DNA of 64,000 nt from DASUEB01 sp036275295 (lineage in GTDB: Bacteria; Bacteroidota; Bacteroidia; Flavobacteriales_D; Luteibaculaceae). The stretch is from contig DASUEB010000095.1 of NCBI GenBank assembly GCA_036275295.1, forward strand, positions 7,182 to 71,181, read 5' to 3'. Shown here one piece after another: positions 16,518 to 25,165 of the stretch (positions within the stretch are counted from its first letter, which is position 1; every line of letters starts with the position of its first letter). A model generated the notes under the pieces. That model saw only the letters and a list, made by a program, of their open reading frames with translations, was not told the DNA's origin and did no database searches. Position numbers and translations under genes: made by a program.

Positions 16518-16943
16518 ATGAAAACGGAAGCCATTTGGAACAGCGCCGATGATGAACGCGGAGATTTCATCATTTTTCACCGCTTTCAACAGATCGATTT
16601 AAATGGGGATCACCCTAAAATATTGGTGTCGATCTCTATAGAATACTCCACTTTTTTCGGCTCGGGTTTGCCCGATGACGACGGTTTTGACACCATCGAC
16701 GCATTTGAAGATGCAGCAGCCGATTTTTTCGATCAAATAGACGGGTATGAGGTCTTTTGGATTTGCACGGGTAAAGGGAAGCTTACCTGGCTATTGACCA
16801 GCGATTACGCACAGGCACCTCCTTTTTCTTACCCTGCGGCACAGGTGCATTTAAACAGTGCTGATGAGTCAAAACAGTGGATCGCACAGTATCAATCCTT
16901 ACTGGCAGATTGGAATAACAACCTATTGACGAGAGGTGAGTAA
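16518..16943 (+). CDS. Hypothetical acidic protein, possibly DUF695-like
   Basis: A 141-residue soluble acidic protein with no signal peptide or membrane span. It carries an aspartate-rich stretch (SGLPDDDGFDTIDAFED, ~50-66) and Trp-rich ends. The pattern recalls DUF695 proteins but I cannot confirm this. It starts 12 bases after the tRNA-His terminator and overlaps the pseudouridine synthase gene by 8 bases, so the two are coupled. Confidence 0.65.
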   Translation: MKTEAIWNSADDERGDFIIFHRFQQIDLNGDHPKILVSISIEYSTFFGSGLPDDDGFDTIDAFEDAAADFFDQIDGYEVFWICTGKGKLTWLLTSDYAQAPPFSYPAAQVHLNSADESKQWIAQYQSLLADWNNNLLTRGE

Positions 16944-17511
16944 CGAAATCAAGCTCATCGCTTTTCACAAGCCGCCGGGCTTTTTGAGTCAGTTTATCTG
17001 CGATCAGCCCAAGAAAAAGCTACTAACGCATTGGTTCTCCATCGACTCTCATTTAATGGCCATTGGTCGTTTGGACGAGGATAGTGAAGGCCTATTATTG
17101 CTCACCAATAACGGTTTGCTGAGTGAATATTTCCGGCAGTCTATTGTTTCAAAGGTATATCTAGCGCAAGTAGATGGCCAAATTCATCCACAAGCTTTGA
17201 ATCAATTGCTTGAAGGGGTTTCCATCGGATTGGATGGTGAAAAAACAGTGGTAAAAGCTATGGAGGTTGCGATGATGGAATCTGAGCCTCATTACCCTCA
17301 AATTATACCCAATCGGGCAGGGAAACATCGACCTGCTAGCTGGATCTCTATTACCCTCAATGAGGGAAAGAACCGTCAAGTCAGAAAAATGACGGCTGCA
17401 GTGGGTTTTCCCACGCTTCGTTTGATACGCGTTCGCATTGGCGATATTTTTCTCGGCGATTTGAAGCCCGGTGAATACCGAGAAATGGATGCCACCAAGT
17501 ATTTGCTTTAA
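16936..17511 (+). CDS. rRNA pseudouridine synthase, RsuA/RluE type
   Basis: A 191-residue enzyme without an S4 domain, as in RluE. The catalytic-Asp motif is GRLDEDSEGLLLLTNNG (residues ~44-60); the later motifs KVYLAQVDG and LNEGKNRQVRKM follow family order. It isomerises a uridine in rRNA; the exact site cannot be told. The start is GTG at 16936, inside the end of the upstream gene, the only start that keeps the N-terminal strand IKLIAFHKPPG. Confidence 0.9.
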   Translation: MSNEIKLIAFHKPPGFLSQFICDQPKKKLLTHWFSIDSHLMAIGRLDEDSEGLLLLTNNGLLSEYFRQSIVSKVYLAQVDGQIHPQALNQLLEGVSIGLDGEKTVVKAMEVAMMESEPHYPQIIPNRAGKHRPASWISITLNEGKNRQVRKMTAAVGFPTLRLIRVRIGDIFLGDLKPGEYREMDATKYLL

Positions 17512-17866
17512 TCAACTGCACGCCTTCGGTTAACACATTGCGCGGAATACCATTTGAGTGGCCAACGGCTGAGGGACTCCTCAACCGAATGTTTTCTACC
17601 GCGGGTGATACATTTACCATTGGGATCAAGCGGATTTAATCCGATACCTTGATGGATAGGCAGGTCTTTAAAGTTAACCCGAAACAATCTCGTGAACATG
17701 ACGTCTGAATGGACCAGCGGCTTGTTTACATCCCAATAGATCACCGCAATTTAGGTAGTCCCGAATCCGCTCAACAGGGTTAATGAGCCTCGCGCGTTCT
17801 GACTTTGTGGTTATTGTTGCTTGGAAATGAAACCCGAAAGCCCACGAAAATGTTTAATTCCTTAGT
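17512..17866. other. Intergenic region between convergent genes, no supported feature
   Basis: This 355-base stretch lies between the pseudouridine synthase and the end of hisH. A 78-codon minus-strand frame (17508-17744) crosses it but shows no recognisable motif or start context. No clear terminator hairpin was found for either flanking operon. Confidence 0.4.
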
Positions 17867-18454
17867 CTAACCGTGATCGATGAAATTTCGCAGCAACTGC
17901 TCACCCAAAGGTCCACTTTTCTCGGGGTGGAACTGCACCCCTGTGAAATTGTTTTTCCTCAGTGCCGTGGTAAAAGGCTGCTGATACGTGCATTGGGCAA
18001 TACCGTGTTGCTGATCGATTGGTAGATAATAACTGTGCACATGGTAAAAATAACTTCCAGACGGGATCCTGTCGAAAAGTGAATCTCCTTGATGATCCAC
18101 CGTATTCCATCCCATATGAGGTACTTTAAGAGTGGGTGCAAATTGAACGATTCGGCCATCAAAAATTCCCAAACCGGGTACATTTCCCTCTTCGCTAAAG
18201 GCGTTCATCAATTGCATGCCCAGGCAAATGCCTAAAACAGGCACTGCAAGAGACTTAATCACCTCAACTGCACCGCTCTCGTTCAATCGATTCATGGCGC
18301 TGGCGGCGTGACCAACACCGGGGAAAATTACTCGATCGGCTGAAATTAGCTCGTCTATATCATGGGTGAGTATTGGGTTAACACCGAGGCGATCTAAGGC
18401 GTAAATAACCGACTGGGTATTGCCAGCTCCGTAATCAATAATTGCTACTTTCAT
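17867..18454 (-). CDS. hisH: Imidazole glycerol phosphate synthase glutaminase subunit HisH
   Basis: A 195-residue class-I glutamine amidotransferase that feeds ammonia to HisF. Catalytic Cys lies in GICLGMQLM (near residue 80), and the His/Glu pair in the C-terminal QFHPEKSG. The start MKVAIIDYGAGNTQS overlaps the hisB stop by one base (TAATG); the longer frame to 18532 would run into hisB. It is the last gene of hisGDCBH; its partner hisF is in the separate plus-strand operon. Confidence 0.97.
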   Translation of the reverse strand: MKVAIIDYGAGNTQSVIYALDRLGVNPILTHDIDELISADRVIFPGVGHAASAMNRLNESGAVEVIKSLAVPVLGICLGMQLMNAFSEEGNVPGLGIFDGRIVQFAPTLKVPHMGWNTVDHQGDSLFDRIPSGSYFYHVHSYYLPIDQQHGIAQCTYQQPFTTALRKNNFTGVQFHPEKSGPLGEQLLRNFIDHG

Positions 18455-19590
18455 TACAGTACGCCCTTTGTGCTTGGTAAAACCAAGTGCTCTTTGTTTC
18501 TTTTGACAGCCATTTTGATGGCTTTGGCCCAAGCCTTGAAGATACTTTCAATTTTATGATGCTCGTTTTCGCCCTCTACTTTGATGTTAAGATTGGAAAG
18601 TGAGGTATCTGAAAACGATTTAAAAAAGTGTTTAAACATCTCAGTTGGCACGTCGCCCACTTTCTCGCGGGTAAATGTGGCGTCCCACACCAGCCACGGA
18701 CGTCCCCCGAAATCAATAGCCACCTGAGCCAAACATTCATCCATGGGCAGCGAATAACCGTAACGTTCTATCCCAACTTTCGAAGCTAGGGATTTGCGAA
18801 AAGCTTCACCCAATGCCAATGCCGTGTCTTCAATGGTATGGTGTTCGTCGATATGCAGATCGCCTTTTACTTTGATGGTCAAGTCCAAATTGCCATGTCG
18901 AGAAAGTTGCTCGAGCATGTGGTCAAAAAAATGGAGTCCCGTGGAGATTTCGCTTTTTCCACTCCCATCGGGATTCAATTTAATATACACATCGGTTTCT
19001 TTGGTGATCCGCTTAATCTCTACTGCACGATTTTCTGAGAGGATAAAGTCAGTTATTTGCTCCCAATTCGATGCTCTAAATACACAACCGCTCTCCTGCA
19101 GCATCGTTTCGTCCTCTGGCGTAAGTCTATATCCTTTGCCCGAATCAAGAAATATGCCCTTAGCTCCTAAATTTTTTGCAAGCATACAGTCGGTGGGTCT
19201 ATCTCCAATAACGTAGCTGTCTTGCAAGTTGTAATTTGGATTGTCGATGTAATGCGTTAGCATTCCCACCTGCGGTTTTCGATTCGGACTGTTCTCATGT
19301 GGAAAACTGCGGTCGATACATACCTCTTTAAAGGAAATACCTTCGCCTTGTAGGGTTTTAAGAAGAAACTGGTGGATCGATAGAAACGGCTCCTCGGGAA
19401 AAACCTCGGTACCTAAACCATCTTGGTTGGTAACCAGCACCAAATCATACTCTTGCAGGCTAACCAGTTTGCGCAGCTGGGTAATCAAACCGGGTAAAAG
19501 TGCCAGTTTGTTCCAGCTGTCTAATTGATAATTTTCTTGTGGTTCCTCAATGAGGGTGCCATCTTGATCGATGAATAAAATTTTTTTCAA
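18454..19590 (-). CDS. hisB: Bifunctional histidinol-phosphatase / imidazoleglycerol-phosphate dehydratase
   Basis: A 378-residue fusion. Residues 1-165 are a HAD phosphatase (DQDGTLIEEP at 8-17, LVTNQDG, GDRPTDCMLA). The C-terminal ~195 residues are IGP dehydratase with metal-binding His motifs HFFDHMLEQ, DEHHTIED and ENEHHKIE. It catalyses the dehydratase and histidinol-phosphate phosphatase steps. It overlaps hisC by 4 bases and hisH by one. Confidence 0.97.
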   Translation of the reverse strand: MKKILFIDQDGTLIEEPQENYQLDSWNKLALLPGLITQLRKLVSLQEYDLVLVTNQDGLGTEVFPEEPFLSIHQFLLKTLQGEGISFKEVCIDRSFPHENSPNRKPQVGMLTHYIDNPNYNLQDSYVIGDRPTDCMLAKNLGAKGIFLDSGKGYRLTPEDETMLQESGCVFRASNWEQITDFILSENRAVEIKRITKETDVYIKLNPDGSGKSEISTGLHFFDHMLEQLSRHGNLDLTIKVKGDLHIDEHHTIEDTALALGEAFRKSLASKVGIERYGYSLPMDECLAQVAIDFGGRPWLVWDATFTREKVGDVPTEMFKHFFKSFSDTSLSNLNIKVEGENEHHKIESIFKAWAKAIKMAVKRNKEHLVLPSTKGVL

Positions 19591-20639
19591 AGCGTATAGA
19601 AGTTTTCAATTTGTTGACAGAGTAATTCATTTTGCGCCTGATTACCAACGGTGATTCGCAGTCCGTTTTCAACTTCTTTGCATCGATTGCGGATTACAAT
19701 GCCTTTTGTCAGGAGATGCTGAAACAGCGCTGGGGCTTTATCAAATTTAACCAATAGGAAATTGGCTTTGGAAGGATAAATATGCAATACCCCCGAAGTA
19801 TTTTGAAGGCGTTTAATAAGATTTTCCCGCAATTCAATCAACCGATCGGCGCTTTGCGAAACCAGGCCAGCCGTTTCAATGAGCTCCTTGGCTTTTTCTT
19901 GTGTTACGGCATTGATGTTGTACGGGGGCTTGATCAGATTGAGGTATGCAATGATCTCTGCGGTTGAATAAGCTACGCCCAATCGAAGAGCAGCTATAGA
20001 CCACGCCTTGCTGAAGGTTTGCAAAATAACTAGGTTATCCAGTTGATCAATCCAAGGAATGAGTGATTCGCCCGGGGCGAAGTCGATGTATGCCTCGTCA
20101 ATGACCACAATTCCATTAAACTGCTCACAATACGCCCGAAGCCGATCTCGATTGAGTTGATTGCCGGTTGGATTGTTGGGTGAGCAAAAAATTAAAATCT
20201 TGGTATTTTTTGGGATCAGAGAAAGGGTCTCTTGGGGAGCAGGGATATCAAAATCGGCATCCAATGGCCATTCGATCGCATCCACCTCGTTTACCGCAGC
20301 CGAAACTTTGTACATGCCATAGGTAGGTCCAAAGAAAACAACTCCGTCTTTGGCTGGTTGACAGAACACGCGATACAACAGGTCAATAGCCTCGTCGCTT
20401 CCATTCCCCAAGAATATTTGTTCCGATTGTACCCCTTTTAAAGTGGCCAAATCGCGTTTAAGTTCACGCTGGTGCGGATCGGGGTACCTCGAATACCGGC
20501 CGTCAAAAATATCTGCTAAGCTGTTTTCGTTGGCGTCGAGCAAAACCTCAGCGGTGCCCTCGAACTCATCTCTAGCCGTAGAGTAGGGAGTGATTTTCTG
20601 AATATTGGGTCTAACCCATTGATTTATAGGTGATTTCAT
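19587..20639 (-). CDS. hisC: Histidinol-phosphate aminotransferase
   Basis: A 350-residue PLP enzyme of fold type I. Key segments are FLGNGSDEAIDLLYR, FCSPNNPTGN, DEAYIDFA and the PLP-lysine region LQTFSKAWSIAALRLG. It makes histidinol phosphate from imidazole-acetol phosphate. The start at 20639 (MKSPINQWVRP) overlaps the hisD stop by 4 bases; the frame upstream to 20708 lies inside hisD and is rejected. Confidence 0.96.
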   Translation of the reverse strand: MKSPINQWVRPNIQKITPYSTARDEFEGTAEVLLDANENSLADIFDGRYSRYPDPHQRELKRDLATLKGVQSEQIFLGNGSDEAIDLLYRVFCQPAKDGVVFFGPTYGMYKVSAAVNEVDAIEWPLDADFDIPAPQETLSLIPKNTKILIFCSPNNPTGNQLNRDRLRAYCEQFNGIVVIDEAYIDFAPGESLIPWIDQLDNLVILQTFSKAWSIAALRLGVAYSTAEIIAYLNLIKPPYNINAVTQEKAKELIETAGLVSQSADRLIELRENLIKRLQNTSGVLHIYPSKANFLLVKFDKAPALFQHLLTKGIVIRNRCKEVENGLRITVGNQAQNELLCQQIENFYTL

Positions 20640-21922
20640 AGCAAGGTATTTAATCGAACACGCACGGCGAGTTTGTGAGCATGTAAGCCTTCCGCCTCTG
20701 CCATGCATTCAACCCACGGCCCCACTTGACGAATGCCTTCGCTGCTGAGTTCTTGGATGGTAATTTTTTTGATGAATGAATCAACAGACACACCTGCCGT
20801 ATATCTTGCAAATCCGTTGGTGGGCAAGGTGTGGTTGGTACCACTGGCATAGTCACCCACCGATTCCGGACTGTATGGCCCCAAAAAAATCGAGCCCGCA
20901 TTGGTAATGCGTTCACTCCATTCACGTGCATTGATGGTATTGATAATGAGGTGCTCACAAGCGTATTGATTGACCATCTCAACCAGCTCGTCGGTGTGTT
21001 CGAAATAGAAGGCCTTACTGTTTCTGAGTGCCTTCTGAGCGATTTCTTTCCGAGGTAATTCCTCCAGAAGCTCTTCAATAGCTGTTGCTACTTTTTTGGC
21101 AAACCCGTCGTCGGTAGTGAATAACATAACTTGACTATCGGGGCCGTGTTCAGCTTGAGAAAGCAAATCGGCAGCCACAAAATAGGGATTTGCATTTTGA
21201 TCGGCAATGACTGCCACTTCCGATGGTCCGGCCAGCATATCAATACCTACTCCCTCCATGCTTACCAATGCTTTTGCACAGGCCACATACTGGTTGCCGG
21301 GGCCAAAGATTTTGTCACATTTTTCAACTGTCTCTGTCCCGTAGGCCATGGCCGCAATAGCTTGTGCCCCACCGGTTTTATATATCTTTTGAATTCCCAG
21401 TTGCGATGCGCTGTAAAGTATGGCGGGGTGAATTTCGCCTTTTGAGTTCGGAGGGGTGCACAAAATCACCTCTTTTACTCCCGCAATTTGAGCCGGGACC
21501 CCCAACATAATAACGGTACTGAAGAGTGGGGCAGAGCCACCAGGAATGTAAAGACCTACCCGGTCAATTGCCGTCCATCGCCTTGAACAGCGAACCCCTG
21601 GCATGGTTTCCACCTCATCCTCCTGGTGCCATTGCGATTGGTGAAACGTTCTAACGTTACGGATAGCCCCTTGAATAGCCTCTTTGAGCTGATGGTCAAC
21701 TCGCTCGGCAGATTGAATGATTTCCTGTGTTGTAACGGCGAGTGTGGCATCGGTATAGCCATCAAATTGAGAGTTGTAGGTCACCAATGCCCGATCGCCA
21801 TTGATTCGAACCGCCCGCAAAATGGCATCAACCTTGTCTTTTAATTCGTTGAAATTGAGGCTAGGCCTGGCTAGCAGCTGGCTCCATTCCGATTTTGGCG
21901 GGTTGGTGAAGGATGTCAACAT
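20636..21922 (-). CDS. hisD: Histidinol dehydrogenase
   Basis: A 428-residue zinc enzyme for the last two oxidations to histidine. Recognisable segments are YIPGGSAPLFSTVIMLGVPA, IFGPGNQYVACAKALV, DMLAGPSEVAVIAD and LLSQAEHGPDSQ. The ATG at 21922 overlaps the hisG stop (TGATG); a TTG one codon upstream is possible but less likely. Confidence 0.97.
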   Translation of the reverse strand: MLTSFTNPPKSEWSQLLARPSLNFNELKDKVDAILRAVRINGDRALVTYNSQFDGYTDATLAVTTQEIIQSAERVDHQLKEAIQGAIRNVRTFHQSQWHQEDEVETMPGVRCSRRWTAIDRVGLYIPGGSAPLFSTVIMLGVPAQIAGVKEVILCTPPNSKGEIHPAILYSASQLGIQKIYKTGGAQAIAAMAYGTETVEKCDKIFGPGNQYVACAKALVSMEGVGIDMLAGPSEVAVIADQNANPYFVAADLLSQAEHGPDSQVMLFTTDDGFAKKVATAIEELLEELPRKEIAQKALRNSKAFYFEHTDELVEMVNQYACEHLIINTINAREWSERITNAGSIFLGPYSPESVGDYASGTNHTLPTNGFARYTAGVSVDSFIKKITIQELSSEGIRQVGPWVECMAEAEGLHAHKLAVRVRLNTLL

Positions 21923-22785
21923 CAAACAAACATTTTTTCGATTGGTACAATTAGGATTCCCTCGGCACCCTTGTCGCGCAGAGCGTCAATGATATCCCAG
22001 AACTGATCCTCGTTTACTACCGAGTGAACAGAACTCCATCCGGGTTTGGCTAAGGGCATGATAGTGGGACTGTTCATTCCCGGAAGGATATCGCAAATAG
22101 CGTCGAGGTGCTCATTAGGAGCATTTAAAAGGATGTATTTGTTATTGGATGCCTGTTGAACCGATTTGATTCTAAAACAAATCTTATCCAGCAGCGTGGT
22201 GGCTTCTGCTGAAATGGTGTTGCCGCGGATCAGAACCGCTTCGCTTTGCATAACGGAATGCACCTCCTTTAATCCATTAGTGGCTAGGGTTGAACCCGTA
22301 CTCACGATGTCGAAAATGGCGTCGGCGAGCCCAATAGAAGGAGCAATCTCTACTGACCCTGCAATTTCGTGAAGCTCCGCGTCAATTTGATTTTTGTCGA
22401 GGAAATTTTGGAGGATGGTGGGATAACTGGTTGCAATTTTTAGCCCGTTCAGATCGCTTATTTTTTCAAAAGCCATGGATCTGGGGACGGCAATGCTCAA
22501 ACGGCATTTTCCAAAACCCAGCTCGAGATGCTCAATAACCTGCTTCGACGATTCTGCCAATACATTCTGACCCACAATACCAATATCGGCAACCCCATCA
22601 GCCACACAACCGGGAATGTCGTCGTCGCGGAGGAATAAGACCTCCAGCGGAAAATTGCTGGATGCAGAAAGCAGCTTGGAATGGTAGTTCTCCACCTTTA
22701 TACCACAGGAGCGAAGCAGGTCAATCGACTTGTCGTGCAGTCGACCTCCTTTTTGAATTGCAATTCTTAGCTTTTGATCTTTCAT
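21922..22785 (-). CDS. hisG: ATP phosphoribosyltransferase, long form
   Basis: A 287-residue enzyme for the first committed step, joining ATP and PRPP. The N-terminal IAIQKGGRLHDKSIDLL and the phosphate-binding IVSTGSTLATNGLKE (near 160-175) are clear. The ~80 residues after residue ~205 form the HisG_C regulatory domain, so this is the long form inhibited by histidine. It is first in hisGDCBH and preceded by the attenuator at 22797-22913. Confidence 0.97.
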   Translation of the reverse strand: MKDQKLRIAIQKGGRLHDKSIDLLRSCGIKVENYHSKLLSASSNFPLEVLFLRDDDIPGCVADGVADIGIVGQNVLAESSKQVIEHLELGFGKCRLSIAVPRSMAFEKISDLNGLKIATSYPTILQNFLDKNQIDAELHEIAGSVEIAPSIGLADAIFDIVSTGSTLATNGLKEVHSVMQSEAVLIRGNTISAEATTLLDKICFRIKSVQQASNNKYILLNAPNEHLDAICDILPGMNSPTIMPLAKPGWSSVHSVVNEDQFWDIIDALRDKGAEGILIVPIEKMFV

Positions 22786-22796
22786 TTTGTTTAATT

Positions 22797-22876
22797 CAAA
22801 AAAAAAGGGCTCACCAAAATGGTAAGCCCGTTATCATTGCACTACATGCACACAACCGCCGCTTACCGTTGGTAAG
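22797..22876 (-). promoter_or_regulatory. Histidine attenuator: alternative hairpins and terminator before hisG
   Basis: Read on the minus strand there are four segments: 1, CUUACC (22876-22871); 2, GGUAAGC (22867-22861), overlapping the leader stop codon; 3, GCUUACC within GGGCUUACC (22829-22821); 4, GGUGAGCCC (22815-22807). Segments 3 and 4 form a 9-bp stem with one G-U pair followed by nine U (22806-22798), an intrinsic terminator. Segment 2 can pair with 1 or, over 7 bp, with 3; the second choice excludes the terminator. A ribosome stalled at the His codons would block segment 1 and favour 2:3, so hisG is read through when charged tRNA-His is scarce. Confidence 0.88.
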
Positions 22877-22913
22877 TGGTATGATGGTGATGAGTGGTGT
22901 TTGCAAAAATCAT
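22863..22913 (-). CDS. hisL: Histidine operon leader peptide with four consecutive His codons
   Basis: The 16-codon frame MIFANTTHHHHTTYQR ends at TAA (22865-22863). His codons 8-11 are CAT CAC CAT CAT. Position between a promoter region and the terminator before hisG, and the overlap of its last codons with hairpin segments 1 and 2, fit a transcription-attenuation leader peptide. The symbol is by analogy with enterobacterial hisL. No Shine-Dalgarno is visible, as is usual in this phylum. Confidence 0.85.
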   Translation of the reverse strand: MIFANTTHHHHTTYQR

Positions 22914-22917
22914 GGTG

Positions 22918-22958
22918 CAAAGAAAAAGCAATTTGACTGAATCGCGCAAACAAACGCA
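22918..22958 (-). promoter_or_regulatory. Candidate his promoter region
   Basis: Two imperfect -7 boxes occur on the minus strand: TGCGTTTG (22958-22951) and TTTCTTTG (22925-22918), the second with TTTG 21 bases upstream. The nearer one would leave almost no 5' leader before the leader-peptide ATG, so the distal one may be more likely. Confidence 0.3.
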
Positions 22959-23057
22959 TTATTTTTCGCTTCTCGAGTTGTTAAACTCTGCCAAATCCAC
23001 ATTCTATGGGTAGCACTTACCCGGTTGATCCAGTCGAGCCTCTTCATAGCCTGTGCG

Positions 23058-23092
23058 AAAAATCCCCCATCCAACGGCTTGGAATGGGGGAT
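23058..23092 (-). terminator. Rho-independent terminator after the collagen-like lipoprotein gene
   Basis: A long inverted repeat (ATCCCCCAT-CCAA with TTGG-A-ATGGGGGAT, 23062-23074 and 23079-23092) has one bulged base and a CGGC loop, and runs into five T on the minus strand. It lies about 135 bases after the lipoprotein stop and upstream of the his promoter. Confidence 0.75.
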
Positions 23093-23227
23093 GATATCGT
23101 TGTGCGTTTTGTTAGGTGATCCGCTCATCATGAGCCAAGGAACGACGGGTTATCCTATAGAATGGGAATGGCGGGTGACCTGGTTTCCTGTATCCATGGA
23201 GTTCGATAGTGTCCTTTTGAAAGGAAT

Positions 23228-23761
23228 TTATTTAAAAACTGCCTTTGGTGTCTGTGCGGGACGCTGCTGAACCGTAGTTTTTTGCATTATAACTCGGATT
23301 CCTCCAGAGGGGTTTTTCATTTCGTATTGTATGGCGCCATTGGCCAATTTGGTCACGGTTCCACCCATATCTTTGCGCACAGAATAGGGGCCATCAGCAT
23401 TACAAACCAGCAATAAATAGCTATCTAATCCGTTTCTCCCGGCTATGCCATTGGGGCGACCCGGTTCCCCGGGGTTGGTCCAAATCTCGTACGTACCGTA
23501 CCAGTAGTCGTAGCGATCAACGAAATACTCAAAATCGTAAATCCCATCTACAGTCGGATAGTACTCATCAAAATAGGGCTTCACGGGTACATCTGGATTG
23601 TTATCCCAATAACTGTAAGGGCGATAGTCGTCGTAGCTGATGCCATAAAAGGCTCTACCAGGATATCCATCGGGTCCCGGAGGTCCATCGGTTACCACTA
23701 CACAAGATGAAACCATCGATACAGCGAAAAAAAGGATGATAAGGCGGATGTAGGTTTTCAT
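23228..23761 (-). CDS. Lipoprotein with short collagen-like Gly-X-Y stretches
   Basis: A 177-residue protein with signal peptide and lipobox (VSSC, Cys20). Right after it comes a Gly-rich stretch DGPPGPDGYPG and, near residue 97, NPGEPGRPNG then GIAGRNG, reading like interrupted Gly-X-Y triplets. Between them is a Tyr/Asp-rich region (DYRPYSYWDNN and similar). Function unknown. It stands alone between the two his operons, divergent from lepB. A weak -7 box TGATTTTG lies at 23799-23806 on the minus strand. Confidence 0.75.
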   Translation of the reverse strand: MKTYIRLIILFFAVSMVSSCVVVTDGPPGPDGYPGRAFYGISYDDYRPYSYWDNNPDVPVKPYFDEYYPTVDGIYDFEYFVDRYDYWYGTYEIWTNPGEPGRPNGIAGRNGLDSYLLLVCNADGPYSVRKDMGGTVTKLANGAIQYEMKNPSGGIRVIMQKTTVQQRPAQTPKAVFK

Positions 23762-24136
23762 GGCAATAGATTTGATTTGGTATTTACAAACTCCGTGCCA
23801 AAATCATAAATAATTAATAATCAGTTATTTAAAAGGTTAATTTTTAGAAATGATCAATTCGATTTTTGTCTTGGAGAGGGCCGCAACTTGTGCAAAACGG
23901 CGAATTTTATTGGCAGGGTATTTTTGGACTCTTGTCTTTACCGTTTTACAGCTTTGAATTTGTTGTGGGAAGGTTGATCTCAGGCAGGCTCTTGTTTGCC
24001 TATGGACACATCATCTGGGCGCGCCGGACAGCAGTTTGCCACTAAATAAGGTCATTAAATCGCAAGTAAGCCTTCGAATGAGGCTCATCATGCTGCCTAC
24101 AGCGCTGTTAAGCGGTATTTTTTCGATATTTACCCC
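23762..24136. other. Divergent intergenic region before lepB
   Basis: A 375-base region between the lipoprotein gene and lepB. A weak minus-strand box (TGATTTTG, 23799-23806) lies near the lipoprotein start. For lepB I see no good TAnnTTTG box, only T-rich sequence just before the ATG. No coding pattern or RNA structure was recognised. Confidence 0.4.
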
Positions 24137-25165
24137 ATGACACCTATCAGAAGTGAGGTTAAGTCTTGGATTAGAGCGGTGGCCATTGCATTGGCAGTGT
24201 TGGTAACCTACGTATGGTTTGTAGGTAATTGGTACATGGTTAGCTCGCCTTCGATGGAAGCTACACTTACCAAAGGCGACATGATCTACGTCAACAAATT
24301 GGCGTATGGAGCTCGCGTGCCGTATACGCCGATGAGTTTGCCATTTGAGTCGGGGTATGCATCATGGCCTCGCTTGGGATACCGCCGTCTTTGGGGATAT
24401 AGCCATCCTAAAGTAGGCGATGTGGTGGCGTTTAACTATCCCGATTTAGATACATTGATCCCTGTTGATCAAAAGAGTGTCTGGGTGAAGCGTATTGTGG
24501 CTTTGCCGGGCGAGCAAATCCGCCTGACCCAAGCCAAAAGGCAAGGTTCTGAGGAAAAGGCCTCTTATGCCGATGCGCTAAAGTTTTCGTACCAAATTCA
24601 GTTGGAGGGTGATCCCGGCGCGTTTTTCACGCGATACCCACAGTCGCAGCCCTCTCGGACCTCTAATCAGAACGATTGGTTGGTAAGCCTAACCGCTAAC
24701 GAAGCACGTGAGATAGAGGTCGATCGATCTGTATTGCGGATTTCTCCCCAATGGAAGTCGCCAGACGCTTTTGAATCGGAGGTGTTTCCGTACGAGTTAT
24801 CGTATAAGTGGAATAGCGATTTTTACGGACCGCTATGGGTCCCCCGCGCCGGCGATTCCATTCGCCTAACCCTCGAAAACATTCCGGTTTACCGCCTTTG
24901 TATCGAAGTATTTGAAAATCACGACTTGGTTGAGTTGGGCAATCGATTTTACATCGATGGAAAAGAGGTGAGTCACTATCGATTTGCCCTTGATTATTAT
25001 TTTGTCCTTGGCGATAATCGGCACAACAGCAGCGACAGCCGCTACTGGGGTTTCGTCCCCGAATCCTATCTCATCGGTAAGGTAGGAGGCATCCTTTTTT
25101 CCATCGATAAAAACGCACCTTGGCATGCATCTTTTAGAGGTGATAGATTTTTTAAAATATTGTAA
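24137..25165 (+). CDS. lepB: Signal peptidase I
   Basis: A 342-residue inner-membrane protease that removes signal peptides. A membrane span (residues ~12-30) precedes catalytic Ser39 in SPSMEATL. Catalytic Lys118 is in VWVKRIVALPGE, and the conserved GDNRHNSSDSRYWGFVP is near 292-308. About 170 residues separate Lys118 from that last motif, more than in E. coli-like compact forms, consistent with the enlarged periplasmic domain of Bacteroidota enzymes. The WbqC gene begins at the next base after its stop. Confidence 0.95.
   Translation: MTPIRSEVKSWIRAVAIALAVLVTYVWFVGNWYMVSSPSMEATLTKGDMIYVNKLAYGARVPYTPMSLPFESGYASWPRLGYRRLWGYSHPKVGDVVAFNYPDLDTLIPVDQKSVWVKRIVALPGEQIRLTQAKRQGSEEKASYADALKFSYQIQLEGDPGAFFTRYPQSQPSRTSNQNDWLVSLTANEAREIEVDRSVLRISPQWKSPDAFESEVFPYELSYKWNSDFYGPLWVPRAGDSIRLTLENIPVYRLCIEVFENHDLVELGNRFYIDGKEVSHYRFALDYYFVLGDNRHNSSDSRYWGFVPESYLIGKVGGILFSIDKNAPWHASFRGDRFFKIL

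Noticed and set aside
17508..17744. A 78-codon minus-strand open frame
   Set aside because: No homology I can recognise, no signal or promoter box, and it runs over the 3' end of the pseudouridine synthase gene region.
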